Below, piece by piece: positions 34,652 through 43,023 of a stretch of 53,375 nucleotides of DNA. The stretch spans positions 1-53,375 of the forward strand of contig CALKXI010000102.1 of the NCBI GenBank assembly GCA_938003965.1, written 5' to 3'. The position numbers and the translations under genes are program-made. Within the stretch, counting starts at the first letter, position 1. Each line of letters starts with the position of its first letter. This DNA comes from an uncultured Chlorobiales bacterium (GTDB taxonomy: Bacteria; Bacteroidota; Chlorobiia; Chlorobiales; Thermochlorobacteraceae). Below the pieces are notes generated by a model. The model was given only the letters and a program-made list of their open reading frames with translations, had not been told where the DNA came from and ran no database searches.

Positions 34652-35551
34652 ATGCAAAGTGTCTTGCTTCTTTCCGCCGATGAAGCGCAAACAGAGTTAT
34701 TGCGCATGGTGCTTATCAACCATGGACGATTCACTGTAACTTCCGCATCAACCTGCGAGCAAGGTTATCAAATGCTTCTTGCGAACGCAAGCCGGTTCAG
34801 CGCCATAGTTATAAACTTCACGAAAACCTTGAATAGCATTTCTCACTTTCTTAACCGTGTTTCGCGAACCGCAAGCCCGGTTCCAATCGTCTTGCTCTGT
34901 GAGCGCGGAAATGAAAATTTGATTATCTCCTCAATGAAGAACGGCGTGAAAGATTGCATCATGAAAGACGAATTGACAGATGAGAATCTGGTCAGAACGG
35001 TCTGGCAAGTCATTGAGGCACATAAGTTCGAAATGATGAACGCCAAATTTCAGAAGCGGCTTGAAGAGCGCGCCAATCGCGACTTCTTGACAGGCACACT
35101 CAGCCGTCATCGATTCACTGAACTTTACGAATATGAACTTTCCAGTGCGCGCCGCTACAAGCGTCCGCTTTCTGTGGCAATGATTGACCTCGACGACTTC
35201 AAGCGCATCAACGACACCTTTGGGCACAAAGTCGGCGATGACGCGTTAGTTGCGTTAAGCAACTTGCTCAAATCCCAACTGCGTAATTCTGACTTCATTG
35301 GGCGGTTCGGCGGAGATGAATTCGTGGTCGTCATGCCTCAAACCAGTTTCTCCCAAGCCCAAACTACTTTCAAGCGCATTCGTGAAGCGCTCGCAGACTT
35401 CAACCATTCCAAACAACTACCTTTCGAACTGTGGATAAGCGTGGGTATTAGCAGCAGTGATTCAGGATACGAGAGTTTGATTGAGCGCGCCGACGAGGCA
35501 ATGTATCAAAGCAAGATGGAGCAGAAAAAGCAAAGTCCTTCAAAGTCTTGA
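34652..35551 (+). CDS. Diguanylate cyclase with receiver-like domain
   Basis: A 299-residue response-regulator-like protein. The N-terminal domain (1-125) has the receiver fold, but the phospho-acceptor aspartate position reads VINFTKT, with Asn55 in its place, so normal phosphorylation is unlikely. The GGDEF domain (about 130-295) begins NRDFLTGTLSRHRFTEL and keeps GRFGGDEF (220-224) and the product-inhibition site RNSD (211-214). It should therefore make cyclic-di-GMP. It lies alone before the rplU promoter. It could be controlled by protein contact or another ligand at the receiver domain. Confidence 0.9.
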   Translation: MQSVLLLSADEAQTELLRMVLINHGRFTVTSASTCEQGYQMLLANASRFSAIVINFTKTLNSISHFLNRVSRTASPVPIVLLCERGNENLIISSMKNGVKDCIMKDELTDENLVRTVWQVIEAHKFEMMNAKFQKRLEERANRDFLTGTLSRHRFTELYEYELSSARRYKRPLSVAMIDLDDFKRINDTFGHKVGDDALVALSNLLKSQLRNSDFIGRFGGDEFVVVMPQTSFSQAQTTFKRIREALADFNHSKQLPFELWISVGISSSDSGYESLIERADEAMYQSKMEQKKQSPSKS

Positions 35552-35564
35552 CGCGCTATCTCTG

Positions 35565-35595
35565 TTTGGAATTTCAAAGAAACGCCGTATATTTG
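35565..35595 (+). promoter_or_regulatory. Bacteroidota/Chlorobiota-type promoter of rplU-rpmA
   Basis: TTTG at 35565-35568, a 19-bp spacer and TATATTTG at 35588-35595 match both parts of the TTTG/TAnnTTTG consensus exactly. Transcription would start near 35602, giving a leader of about 87 nt before rplU. The leader includes a small inverted repeat (GTGC...GCAC near 35643-35660). Confidence 0.72.
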
Positions 35596-35688
35596 CGGCT
35601 CTTTTTTAGAACTTTGTGCATCAATCAATTTTCTCACACATTTGTGCGCATAATTGCACACGCAATTCCGAATGAAATCTGAACAGAA

Positions 35689-35985
35689 ATGAAGGCTCTC
35701 GTAGAAATTTCCGACAAACAGTTCTTCGTCAGTGCCGGCGACACTATCTTCGTTCCAACGCAGAAAGCCGCCGAAGGCGAAACGCTAACCTACAACAGCG
35801 TGCTTCTGACCACAGATGGAACAACCACAACCCTTTCGCCCAAAGCCGCCGTAACTGCAAAAGTGCTTGCACACGTCAAAGGCGAAAAAGTGTTGGTGTT
35901 CAAGAAAAAGCGTCGCAAACGCTATCGACGCACCAAAGGGCATCGTCAGGGATACACGCAACTTGAAATTCTCTCTATTGCATAA
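35689..35985 (+). CDS. rplU: 50S ribosomal protein L21
   Basis: A 98-residue ribosomal protein. It opens MKALVEISDKQFFVSAGDTI, and the C-terminal basic segment KKKRRKRYRRTKGHRQGYT is the L21 rRNA-binding signature. It is followed after 48 bases by rpmA, the usual rplU-rpmA pair. The length is slightly below the common 100-105 residues but complete. Confidence 0.97.
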   Translation: MKALVEISDKQFFVSAGDTIFVPTQKAAEGETLTYNSVLLTTDGTTTTLSPKAAVTAKVLAHVKGEKVLVFKKKRRKRYRRTKGHRQGYTQLEILSIA

Positions 35986-36033
35986 CTTCGATTGCAACTT
36001 GTTTAACCACATAAATTTTAGAGGAGATTCACA

Positions 36034-36291
36034 ATGGCACATAAGAAGGGCGCAGGCTCAACGAAGAACGGACGCGACAGTAACCCGAAGTATTTAGGAG
36101 TCAAAGTTTTTGGTGGCGAAATGGTGAGCGCAGGCTCAATTATTGTGCGCCAACGCGGCACGGTCTATCTTGCAGGCAAAAACGCAGGAATGGGCAGAGA
36201 CCATACCATTTTCGCCTTAAAAGACGGCAAAGTGACTTTCAAAACAGGCAAAAACAATAAAAAGTCTGTTTGCATCGAGCCTGCACTTTGA
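36034..36291 (+). CDS. rpmA: 50S ribosomal protein L27
   Basis: An 85-residue ribosomal protein near the peptidyl-transferase centre. The signature [20 protein letters not shown] is intact and starts directly with the short AHKKG N-terminus, so no cleaved leader is present. [20 protein letters not shown] follows. A strong ribosome binding site (AGAGGAG) precedes the ATG. A strong terminator follows. Confidence 0.98.
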   Translation: MAHKKGAGSTKNGRDSNPKYLGVKVFGGEMVSAGSIIVRQRGTVYLAGKNAGMGRDHTIFALKDGKVTFKTGKNNKKSVCIEPAL

Positions 36292-36311
36292 GCACAACTT
36301 ACTCCTGTTTC

Positions 36312-36338
36312 AAAGCCCGTTCGAAACGGGCTTTTCTG
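36312..36338 (+). terminator. Intrinsic terminator after rpmA
   Basis: AAAGCCCGT (36312-36320) pairs with ACGGGCTTT (36326-36334) around a TCGAA loop, followed by a T-rich run. Confidence 0.88.
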
Positions 36339-36439
36339 TTTTCAAGCGAAGGCTGTAAATTCCAACAAAGCACATTTCAACACAACAAGTCGTGTTGCCC
36401 TTCCAATCGCTATGCAATCGTTCTTGTAGAATCTTATCA

Positions 36440-37406
36440 AAACGCTATCATCTTTGATTTATGGAATGTGTTGGAAGATAATCTGCGCTGTCCATCGGGC
36501 GTGTCGTATGTGCTTGCCAATCGCGAAGTGATGAAGCGCACCTTTCCCGAAGTCTTTGAACAAATCGGCATTTATCCCGTCGCCGTTACCCGCAACATCT
36601 TTTTGAAACCGTGCAATCGGTTGCAAATCGTCCGAATCCGAAAGTGGCGGTCTTAACGCCGAGGATTTACAATTCGGCGTATTACGAGCATGCATTTCTG
36701 GCGCAACAAATGAGCGTGGAACTCGTGGTCGGCAACGACCTCGTCTTAAAGACGATATGGTGTTCATGCGCACCACCAAGCGACTCGAGCGCGTTGATGT
36801 CATTTACCGCCGCATTGACGATGTATTCATAGACCCGAACGTCTTCTGCTCTGATTCCCTGCTCGCAATTCCGGGCATTTTTAATCCCTACAAAAAAGGG
36901 AATGTAACACTTGTGAATGCGCCCGGCACCGGCGTCGCCGACGACAAAGTTGTGTATGCCTTCGTGCCGAAAATGATTAAGTATTACTTAGACCAAGAGC
37001 CAATTCTTCCCAATGTGCCTACCTATGTCTGCTCCGAAGAAAGCGAGCGAAAATGTGTGTTAGAAAATTTCGATAAACTTGTCGTCAAAGCCGCTAATGA
37101 ATCGGGTGGTTATGGCACGCTTATCGGACCGCATGCGGCGAAAGAAGCACGCGAAACCTTCAAAACTTACATTCAAGAAAAGCCCCGCAACTACATCGCC
37201 CAGCCGACGCTCGACCTCTCGCGAATCCCCTCCATCGTTGATAGCGGCAAAATTGAAGGGCGACACGTCGATGTTCGCCCCTACATTCTCTACGGCGAAA
37301 CATTCACGTGCTCCCTGGTGGCTTAACACGTGTCGCACTCAAAAAAGCTCGCTCGTCGTCAACGCCTCGCAAAGGCGGCAGTAAAGACACTTGGGTGCTC
37401 TACTAA
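36440..37406 (+). pseudogene. Frameshifted circularly permuted ATP-grasp family gene
   Basis: The stretch encodes the C-terminal half of a circularly permuted type 2 ATP-grasp protein (formerly DUF404/DUF407), but split over changing frames. In order: [20 protein letters not shown], then [20 protein letters not shown], then [20 protein letters not shown] through [18 protein letters not shown] and [13 protein letters not shown]. After that come [21 protein letters not shown] and [10 protein letters not shown] before TAA. At least five frame changes are needed, and the N-terminal half is missing. The usual partner gene (alpha-E/DUF403) does not follow. Family members are thought to make peptide-like bonds, often in clusters with transglutaminase-like proteins. 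This copy cannot be functional. Confidence 0.82.
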
Positions 37407-37508
37407 GTTGCCAAAGCCGCTGTGATGTTTTGAAAATCGATTTCTTTACGTTATTTTGGATTAAGTCTAAATAAGCGCTTTTCCTTTTAACAACTTAATC
37501 AATCATCA

Positions 37509-38720
37509 ATGAAAATGTTTCAAGTGAACTCACCGCTTCGCCTTCACGCGCTTTGTGTCTTTGTGCTTGTTTTCTTCGCTTCCTGTAAGGAAGACGACAA
37601 GGTAACCACGCCGCCCCCGCCTGACCTTCAAATTCCGAGCGTTTATGATTCAACAGGCTATGCGGCAAGTGTCGTAACCGAATCCAAAGTGCGTTCCGAG
37701 TTGGCGGCGCTCACGAGCCGTATGCAAGTAGGCAGACACATGGATTCAACCGTTACGCTTGCCTCATTGCAAAACCTGTACAACGGCACAACGCTCCGCG
37801 CTATAACAGGCGCAAGTTACCAAGCGAAAATCGACACCGCACTGCGGGAATTGGCACTTGCAAGCGGCAAAGGCGTGCGCTATGCGTGGGAAAACGCGCC
37901 CACAGGCGACGGAGGAGTGATTCCGAGCACGGTCGGCGGGCGCGCTGGATACCTCTTCGATGAAAATGTGCTGGAAATGGAACAAGTGGTCGAGAAGGGA
38001 CTTTTCGCTGCCGCTATGTATAACCATGCCGTCTCGCTCATCAGCGCGGGCAACATCACCGAAGCGACCATTCATAAACTCGTAGAAATCTACGGTGCAA
38101 AGCCAGGCTTCGGAAACAATGAACGCAACAGCGACCCAAATCGTGACCGCTTCTCGGCGCAATACGCCGCACGCCGTAGCGACAGTGCGAATGCCAATAG
38201 CCTTTACGCTCAAATCAAGCGCAACTTAATCACTGCACAAGCCGCTGTGAAAAGTGGGTCAGCGTTTAATGCGCAACGCGACCAAGCCCTCGCCGACTTC
38301 AAACTCAACTGGGAAAAAGCCCTCATGGCAACCGTCATAAACTATTGCCACTCAACGCTGTCAGGATTGACGCAATCAAACCGCGATGATGCTGTCGTCG
38401 CAAGTGCGATGCACGCCTACGGCGAATGTATCGGATTCCTTTCAGGCTGGAAAGCCGTTCCCGCTACTCAACGCCGAATCACCGATGCGCAAATCGACGA
38501 ACTCTTAGACCTGCTTCGTGCACCATTCGACCAAACGGCAAGCGCGCAGTCATATCTCTTTTTGAGCAACAATTCCGCCACCGCGCAACTCTTCCGATTA
38601 GACGGACGGAACGACCCGAACACAGGCGTCATTGAACGCTTGGCACAAATCTATGGCTTTTCAAATGCCGAAGTGGAAGACTTCCGAAGAAATTGGGTGG
38701 CGTTTCAAAATCGTCGCTGA
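37509..38720 (+). CDS. DUF4856-like lipoprotein
   Basis: A 403-residue exported lipoprotein. The signal peptide ends in the lipobox FASC, followed by an acidic and proline-rich linker (EDDKVTTPPPPDL). The rest is helical with short conserved-looking blocks such as IPSVYDSTGY, GRAGYLFDENVLEMEQVVEKG and LVEIYGAKPGFG. The pattern resembles DUF4856 proteins of Bacteroidota, which are often found near imelysin-like iron-associated lipoproteins. No such partner is adjacent here. The binding partner or ligand is unknown. Confidence 0.72.
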   Translation: MKMFQVNSPLRLHALCVFVLVFFASCKEDDKVTTPPPPDLQIPSVYDSTGYAASVVTESKVRSELAALTSRMQVGRHMDSTVTLASLQNLYNGTTLRAITGASYQAKIDTALRELALASGKGVRYAWENAPTGDGGVIPSTVGGRAGYLFDENVLEMEQVVEKGLFAAAMYNHAVSLISAGNITEATIHKLVEIYGAKPGFGNNERNSDPNRDRFSAQYAARRSDSANANSLYAQIKRNLITAQAAVKSGSAFNAQRDQALADFKLNWEKALMATVINYCHSTLSGLTQSNRDDAVVASAMHAYGECIGFLSGWKAVPATQRRITDAQIDELLDLLRAPFDQTASAQSYLFLSNNSATAQLFRLDGRNDPNTGVIERLAQIYGFSNAEVEDFRRNWVAFQNRR

Positions 38721-38745
38721 TAAAAATTTTATCTCATATTAAAAC

Positions 38746-38775
38746 AGAAAAGGGCGGGACGACCGCCCTCTTTAT
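38746..38775. terminator. Bidirectional terminator between the lipoprotein gene and atpG
   Basis: AGGGCGG (38751-38757) pairs with CCGCCCT (38763-38769) around a 5-nt loop. A T-rich stretch follows on the plus strand and TTTCTGTTTT on the minus strand. The flanking genes converge. Confidence 0.82.
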
Positions 38776-38801
38776 TTCGATGCGAAAGAGAGAGGGTGGA
38801 G

Positions 38802-39680
38802 TTATTCAGATTGCAAGGCATTTGCACCGCTGACGATTTCGATGATTTCTTTCGTGATTGCGGCTTGGCGTGCACGGTTGTAAGTGATGGAAAGCGTGCG
38901 CAGAAGTTCTTTGGCGTTGTCGGTTGCTGATTCCATTGCCATCATGCGCGCGGCTTGCTCGGCGGCGAAAGATTCAAGCAGAATGCGCCAAATTTGGGTA
39001 GAAAGGTGGCGCGGTGCAAGGTCGTTGATAATGGCTTCAGGCGAGGGCTCGTAGATGTAGTCGCCACTGATGGTCGGCGTTTTCTCGCTTGGCTGAATCG
39101 GCAAGAAAATGTCCGTTTTGAGTTTTGAAGCCAGAAGCGATTTGAACTCATTATAGACCACGACAACGCGGTCGACTTCGCCGTTCAAATACATCTTGGT
39201 GGCTTGTTCGGCAATCGCTTTCGCCGATGCAAACTCGAGTTTGCTGAAAATGCCGCCATATTCTCCAACGACTTGATAGCCGCCTTTGATGAAATGCTCG
39301 ACGCTACGCTTCCCGACGCAAATCATCTTGGCTTGGCCTGCTTTGAGAAGCGCGCCGTATTCGACATCGAGAACTTGATGTGCTGTTTTGAATAAATTTG
39401 AATTGAATCCACCGCAAAGCCCTCTATCGGCAGCAACGGCAATCACAAGCACGCTTTTGACCTCTTTGCGTGGCGAAAGAAGCGGAAAGAGTGATGTATC
39501 GACTTTTTGCGAGAGCGATTCGAGGAGTTCTTTCAACTTGAATGCGTAGGGTCGGGCTTGAAGCACAGCGTCTTGGGAGCGACGCAACTTTGCTGCCGCC
39601 ACCATTTTCATGGCTTTGGTAACTTGTTGCGTTGTTTTCACGCCTTTAATTCGACTGCGAATTTCTCTGAGTGTTGCCAT
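38802..39680 (-). CDS. atpG: ATP synthase F1 gamma subunit
   Basis: The central-stalk rotor subunit, 292 residues. The N-terminus [20 protein letters not shown] and the C-terminus [20 protein letters not shown] form the coiled coil in the alpha/beta hexamer. [20 protein letters not shown] is the conserved Rossmann-like part. It is co-transcribed with atpA (62-base gap). The other F1 and F0 genes are not in the window. Confidence 0.96.
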   Translation of the reverse strand: MATLREIRSRIKGVKTTQQVTKAMKMVAAAKLRRSQDAVLQARPYAFKLKELLESLSQKVDTSLFPLLSPRKEVKSVLVIAVAADRGLCGGFNSNLFKTAHQVLDVEYGALLKAGQAKMICVGKRSVEHFIKGGYQVVGEYGGIFSKLEFASAKAIAEQATKMYLNGEVDRVVVVYNEFKSLLASKLKTDIFLPIQPSEKTPTISGDYIYEPSPEAIINDLAPRHLSTQIWRILLESFAAEQAARMMAMESATDNAKELLRTLSITYNRARQAAITKEIIEIVSGANALQSE

Positions 39681-39742
39681 TTTGAAAAAGTATTTGACTT
39701 CAACAATGATTGCTTGAACGGCGCGTTGCCGTTGCTGATAAC

Positions 39743-41329
39743 TTACTTAGCGTGTTTGGCTTTGAAGGTTTCCGCAAATTGCGTCGCTAATGTTTTGAGG
39801 TCAGCAGCAATTTCATCGGTGAGTTCTTTCTTTTCAGATAGCATTTGAATCGGATTTTGCTCTTGGCGCTCGACGAACTCGATGAATTCTTTTTCAAAGT
39901 CGCGCACGAGATGAACCGGGATACTGTCGAGAATGCCGATTGAGCCGACATAGATAATGGCGACCTGCTTAGCAACGGGAATGGGTTGATACTGCCCTTG
40001 CTTCAAGACTTCGACCATGCGTTGTCCGCGCGTGAGTTGGGCTTGTGTGGCTTTGTCGAGGTCGCTGCCGAATTTAGCGAAGGCTTCGAGGCTACGGTAG
40101 TTGGCAAGGTCGAGTCGCAAGGTGCCAGCGACTTTTTTCATGGCTTTGATTTGTGCTGAGCCGCCGACGCGCGAGACCGAAATGCCGACATTAATTGCGG
40201 GGCGCACGCCGCTGTTGAAAAGTCCAGATTCGAGGTAAATCTGTCCGTCGGTAATTGAAATCACATTGGTTGGGATATAAGCGGAGACGTCGCCTGCTTG
40301 GGTTTCAATGACGGGGAGTGCGGTGAGCGAGCCGCCACCTTTGACCATGGGCTTGATAGCTTCGGGAAGGTCGTTCATGGCGCGTGCGATTTTATCATCT
40401 CGATGGATTTTGGCGGCGCGCTCCAAAAGGCGAGAGTGCAAGTAAAAGACATCGCCTGGATAGGCTTCGCGCCCTGGCGGACGGCGGAGCAAGAGCGAAA
40501 GTTGGCGATACGCAACGGCTTGTTTGGAAAGGTCGTCGTAAATGACGAGCGCGTGCCGACCTGTGTCGCGGAAGTATTCGCCTAACGCTGCACCTGCAAA
40601 TGGCGCGATATATTGAAGCGGCGCAGGGTCGCTGGCTGTGGCAGAAATGACGGTCGTGTATTCCATCGCGCCATATCGTTCAAGTGTAGCAACTACTTGC
40701 GCAACGGTTGAGCCTTTCTGACCAACAGCGACATAAATGCAATAAACATCTGAGCCTTTTTGATTGATGATAGTATCGACAGCGATAGCAGTTTTTCCTG
40801 TTTGGCGGTCGCCGATGATAAGTTCGCGCTGTCCGCGTCCGATGGGAATCATAGAGTCAATGGCTTTAATGCCGGTTTGAAGCGGCTCTTTGACAGGTTC
40901 GCGATAGATAACGCCCGGCGCGCGGCGTTCAAGTGGCAAGCGAATTTTAGTTTCAATTGCGCCCTTGCCGTCAATTGGCTGACCGAGTGGGTTGATGACT
41001 CGACCGAGCATCGCTTCGCCGACAGGCACCGACGCCAAAATTTTTGTGCGTTTAACTTGGTCGCCTTCTCGAATTAAACCCGTTTCGCCAAAAAGCACGG
41101 CGCCGACATTGTCTTCTTCAAGGTTCAGCACCATACCCATCACGCCATGCGGCAATTCGATGAGTTCGCCCGCCATCACTTTTGAGAGCCCATATATGCG
41201 AGCGATTCCATCTCCAACTTGGAGAACGGTGCCGACATCGTAAGTGTCGATCTCGTTATCAAATCCTGAAAGCTGCTTGCGAAGAATAGCGGAAATTTCG
41301 TCGGGACGAACTGCGGTAGATGCTGACAT
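39743..41329 (-). CDS. atpA: ATP synthase F1 alpha subunit
   Basis: The non-catalytic nucleotide-binding subunit, 528 residues. The N-terminal beta barrel is followed by the Walker A sequence GDRQTGKT (173-180). The family signature [17 protein letters not shown] and the arginine-finger region lie near 365-380. The C-terminal helical domain is complete. The first gene upstream on this strand belongs to another operon (TSUP permease), so atpH and the F0 genes do not precede it. A good TTTG/TAAATTTG promoter lies about 60 bases upstream, which supports a separate atpA-atpG unit. Confidence 0.97.
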   Translation of the reverse strand: MSASTAVRPDEISAILRKQLSGFDNEIDTYDVGTVLQVGDGIARIYGLSKVMAGELIELPHGVMGMVLNLEEDNVGAVLFGETGLIREGDQVKRTKILASVPVGEAMLGRVINPLGQPIDGKGAIETKIRLPLERRAPGVIYREPVKEPLQTGIKAIDSMIPIGRGQRELIIGDRQTGKTAIAVDTIINQKGSDVYCIYVAVGQKGSTVAQVVATLERYGAMEYTTVISATASDPAPLQYIAPFAGAALGEYFRDTGRHALVIYDDLSKQAVAYRQLSLLLRRPPGREAYPGDVFYLHSRLLERAAKIHRDDKIARAMNDLPEAIKPMVKGGGSLTALPVIETQAGDVSAYIPTNVISITDGQIYLESGLFNSGVRPAINVGISVSRVGGSAQIKAMKKVAGTLRLDLANYRSLEAFAKFGSDLDKATQAQLTRGQRMVEVLKQGQYQPIPVAKQVAIIYVGSIGILDSIPVHLVRDFEKEFIEFVERQEQNPIQMLSEKKELTDEIAADLKTLATQFAETFKAKHAK

Positions 41330-41386
41330 ATTTGTGAAAGGCGTTAAACTTTGTTTGGAAAATTGAATAAAAACTTAAAGAGGCAA

Positions 41387-41418
41387 CAAATTTACAAAAA
41401 GCGAAAAGGGAAATCAAA
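41387..41418 (-). promoter_or_regulatory. Bacteroidota/Chlorobiota-type promoter of atpA-atpG
   Basis: On the minus strand, TTTG (41418-41415), a 20-bp spacer and TAAATTTG (41394-41387) match both consensus elements. Transcription would start near 41380, giving a leader of about 50 nt before the atpA ATG. Confidence 0.65.
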
Positions 41419-41427
41419 TTGCTCAAT

Positions 41428-42213
41428 TCAAGCCAATGTATCATATCCGAATTTGAGAATGATTGCGCTGATAACAAGCAGGAACAAGACTCTGACGAGC
41501 GCGCTGCCTTTGAGCATAGCCAAGCGTGCGCCGAAAATCGCGCCGATGATGTTGAACGCTCCCATCATAAATCCAAGCGCGAAAATCACATTGCCTGTCG
41601 GTGCAAAGTAGGAAAGCGCAGCAAGGTTTGTAGAAAAATTCACCACTTTCGCTGTGGCAGAGGCGCGGAGAAAATCATATCCGAAAATGCCGATGAACGC
41701 CACGATAAGAAAACTTCCTGTTCCCGGTCCGAAAAAGCCGTCGTAAAATCCAATGCCTGCTCCGAGAAGCATGGCGTAAAAATTGGCGCGTGTCGTGTTA
41801 AGTTTTGGCGCGTGAATCGCACCGAAGTTTTTATTCAGCGCGGTATAAACGCCGACCGCAATCAAAAGAAAAAGCACGAGTGGGCGTAAGGTTTCTTTCG
41901 GAATGAAACTCACAACGCTTGCGCCCAAGAAGGAAAAAAGAAATGCAAATGTTGCACTAAGAAGTGCGATGCGCCACTCGAGGTCGATTCGGCGTGCGTA
42001 TTGCACGGTGGCGATGCTGGTGCCGCAAATAGATGAAAGTTTATTTGTTCCGAAAATTGTTGGGTGCTCGTAGTGCGGCGCAAAAATGAAGAGCGCGGGC
42101 AGTTGAACCAGACCGCCACCACCTACGATGGAATCGATAAATCCTGCAAGAAAGGCAAACGCGCAAAGTGGCAAGAGGTCGCTGATGGAGAGTTGAGCGA
42201 AAAGTTCGAGCAC
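41428..42213 (-). CDS. TSUP (TauE/SafE) family membrane transporter
   Basis: A 261-residue permease with about eight helices in two repeats. The family glycine-rich motif is FIDSIVGGGGLVQLPAL near 25-41, and GFYDGFFGPGTGSFLIVAF is in the second repeat. Members move sulfur-containing or other organic anions, such as sulfite, sulfonates or thiosulfate. The substrate is unknown. It lies 2 bases after the EVE-domain gene in a three-gene string. A sulfur compound would suit a green sulfur relative, but this is speculation. Confidence 0.88.
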   Translation of the reverse strand: MLELFAQLSISDLLPLCAFAFLAGFIDSIVGGGGLVQLPALFIFAPHYEHPTIFGTNKLSSICGTSIATVQYARRIDLEWRIALLSATFAFLFSFLGASVVSFIPKETLRPLVLFLLIAVGVYTALNKNFGAIHAPKLNTTRANFYAMLLGAGIGFYDGFFGPGTGSFLIVAFIGIFGYDFLRASATAKVVNFSTNLAALSYFAPTGNVIFALGFMMGAFNIIGAIFGARLAMLKGSALVRVLFLLVISAIILKFGYDTLA

Positions 42214-42215
42214 AA

Positions 42216-42602
42216 TTATTTGACGCGTTTCAAAATTTCCTGTGTAATCGTATCGGGAACGGGCATGACCGAAAGTCGCGGCAGGCGAAGTAGGTCGAAT
42301 GTCGCAAAGGATTTATCGGCTTTCATCTGCGCCAAGGAGAGCGTTTGAGCATAACGCTGAACGAATTTGAGGTCAATGACCCATGCGCCTTGTGCTTGGT
42401 AGGGTTCGCTAATGGCTTCGGCAAGTCCGACGATTTGTTTTTCTTTTCCAGTGTGGTAAATGAAGCATCGGTCGCCTTTGTGAATGGTGCGAAGATGTTT
42501 GAGCGCCAGAGCGTTCTCGACGCCGTCCCAAGTGCATTGGGCGTCGCGTTGAAGTTGGTCGATGCTGTAATCGGTCGGTTCAGTTTTTAAGAGATAGTGC
42601 AT
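42216..42602 (-). CDS. EVE-domain protein
   Basis: A 128-residue protein made of one EVE domain, a PUA-like fold that binds modified bases. MHYLLKTEPTDYSIDQL, then TWDGVENALALKHLRTIHKG, then CFIYHTGKEKQIVGLAEA are typical. It is slightly shorter than many members (135-150). Homologues include human THYN1. In bacteria the domain is thought to read modified DNA or RNA. It lies between an unknown small gene and a TSUP permease, separated by 8 and 2 bases. Confidence 0.9.
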   Translation of the reverse strand: MHYLLKTEPTDYSIDQLQRDAQCTWDGVENALALKHLRTIHKGDRCFIYHTGKEKQIVGLAEAISEPYQAQGAWVIDLKFVQRYAQTLSLAQMKADKSFATFDLLRLPRLSVMPVPDTITQEILKRVK

Positions 42603-42610
42603 AGTTTGAT

Positions 42611-42898
42611 TTATTCGATTCGGAACGCACCACGTTTGCTAAAATTAAGAAAGTCGAGATAATGCCTTCGAGTCGGTTCAGGAAGTTTGGGCAAGGCGCG
42701 CTCGAGGGCTTCGGCGAGGGCGAGCGCATCGCGTTCAGAAATCAGGTCGCCGTTGGAAGCGAAGTAAATGCGTTCCCAATCGTCGTGTGGTGCGTCTTGG
42801 GGTTTCCAACCAAAATCTTTGGCAGTGAGAAGCAGCTCTTCCCATTGATGGTTGGAAAAAGCAAATCGCTCGTGTGTGCGTGTTAGTTCAATCGGCAT
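42611..42898 (-). CDS. Small conserved-looking protein of unknown function
   Basis: A 95-residue soluble protein with an ATG start. It is rich in Glu, Asp, Trp and Leu. DFGWKPQDAPHDDWERIYF and ISERDALALAEALERALPKL suggest a small alpha/beta domain with a long amphipathic helix. It has no signal peptide or membrane segment. It heads the three-gene string with the EVE protein and TSUP permease (8-base gap to EVE). I recognise no family. Confidence 0.7.
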   Translation of the reverse strand: MPIELTRTHERFAFSNHQWEELLLTAKDFGWKPQDAPHDDWERIYFASNGDLISERDALALAEALERALPKLPEPTRRHYLDFLNFSKRGAFRIE

Positions 42899-43023
42899 CG
42901 TTACAATCAGGTGCAGAAATCGCCCTATTGGCTGGAAATTTTCGAGTGAATTTGTAAGTTAAAACCTTGTGCCAACTACGTGAAAAGCGTAAGCGCTTTA
43001 TCAATTAACCGTTGAGAAATCAT

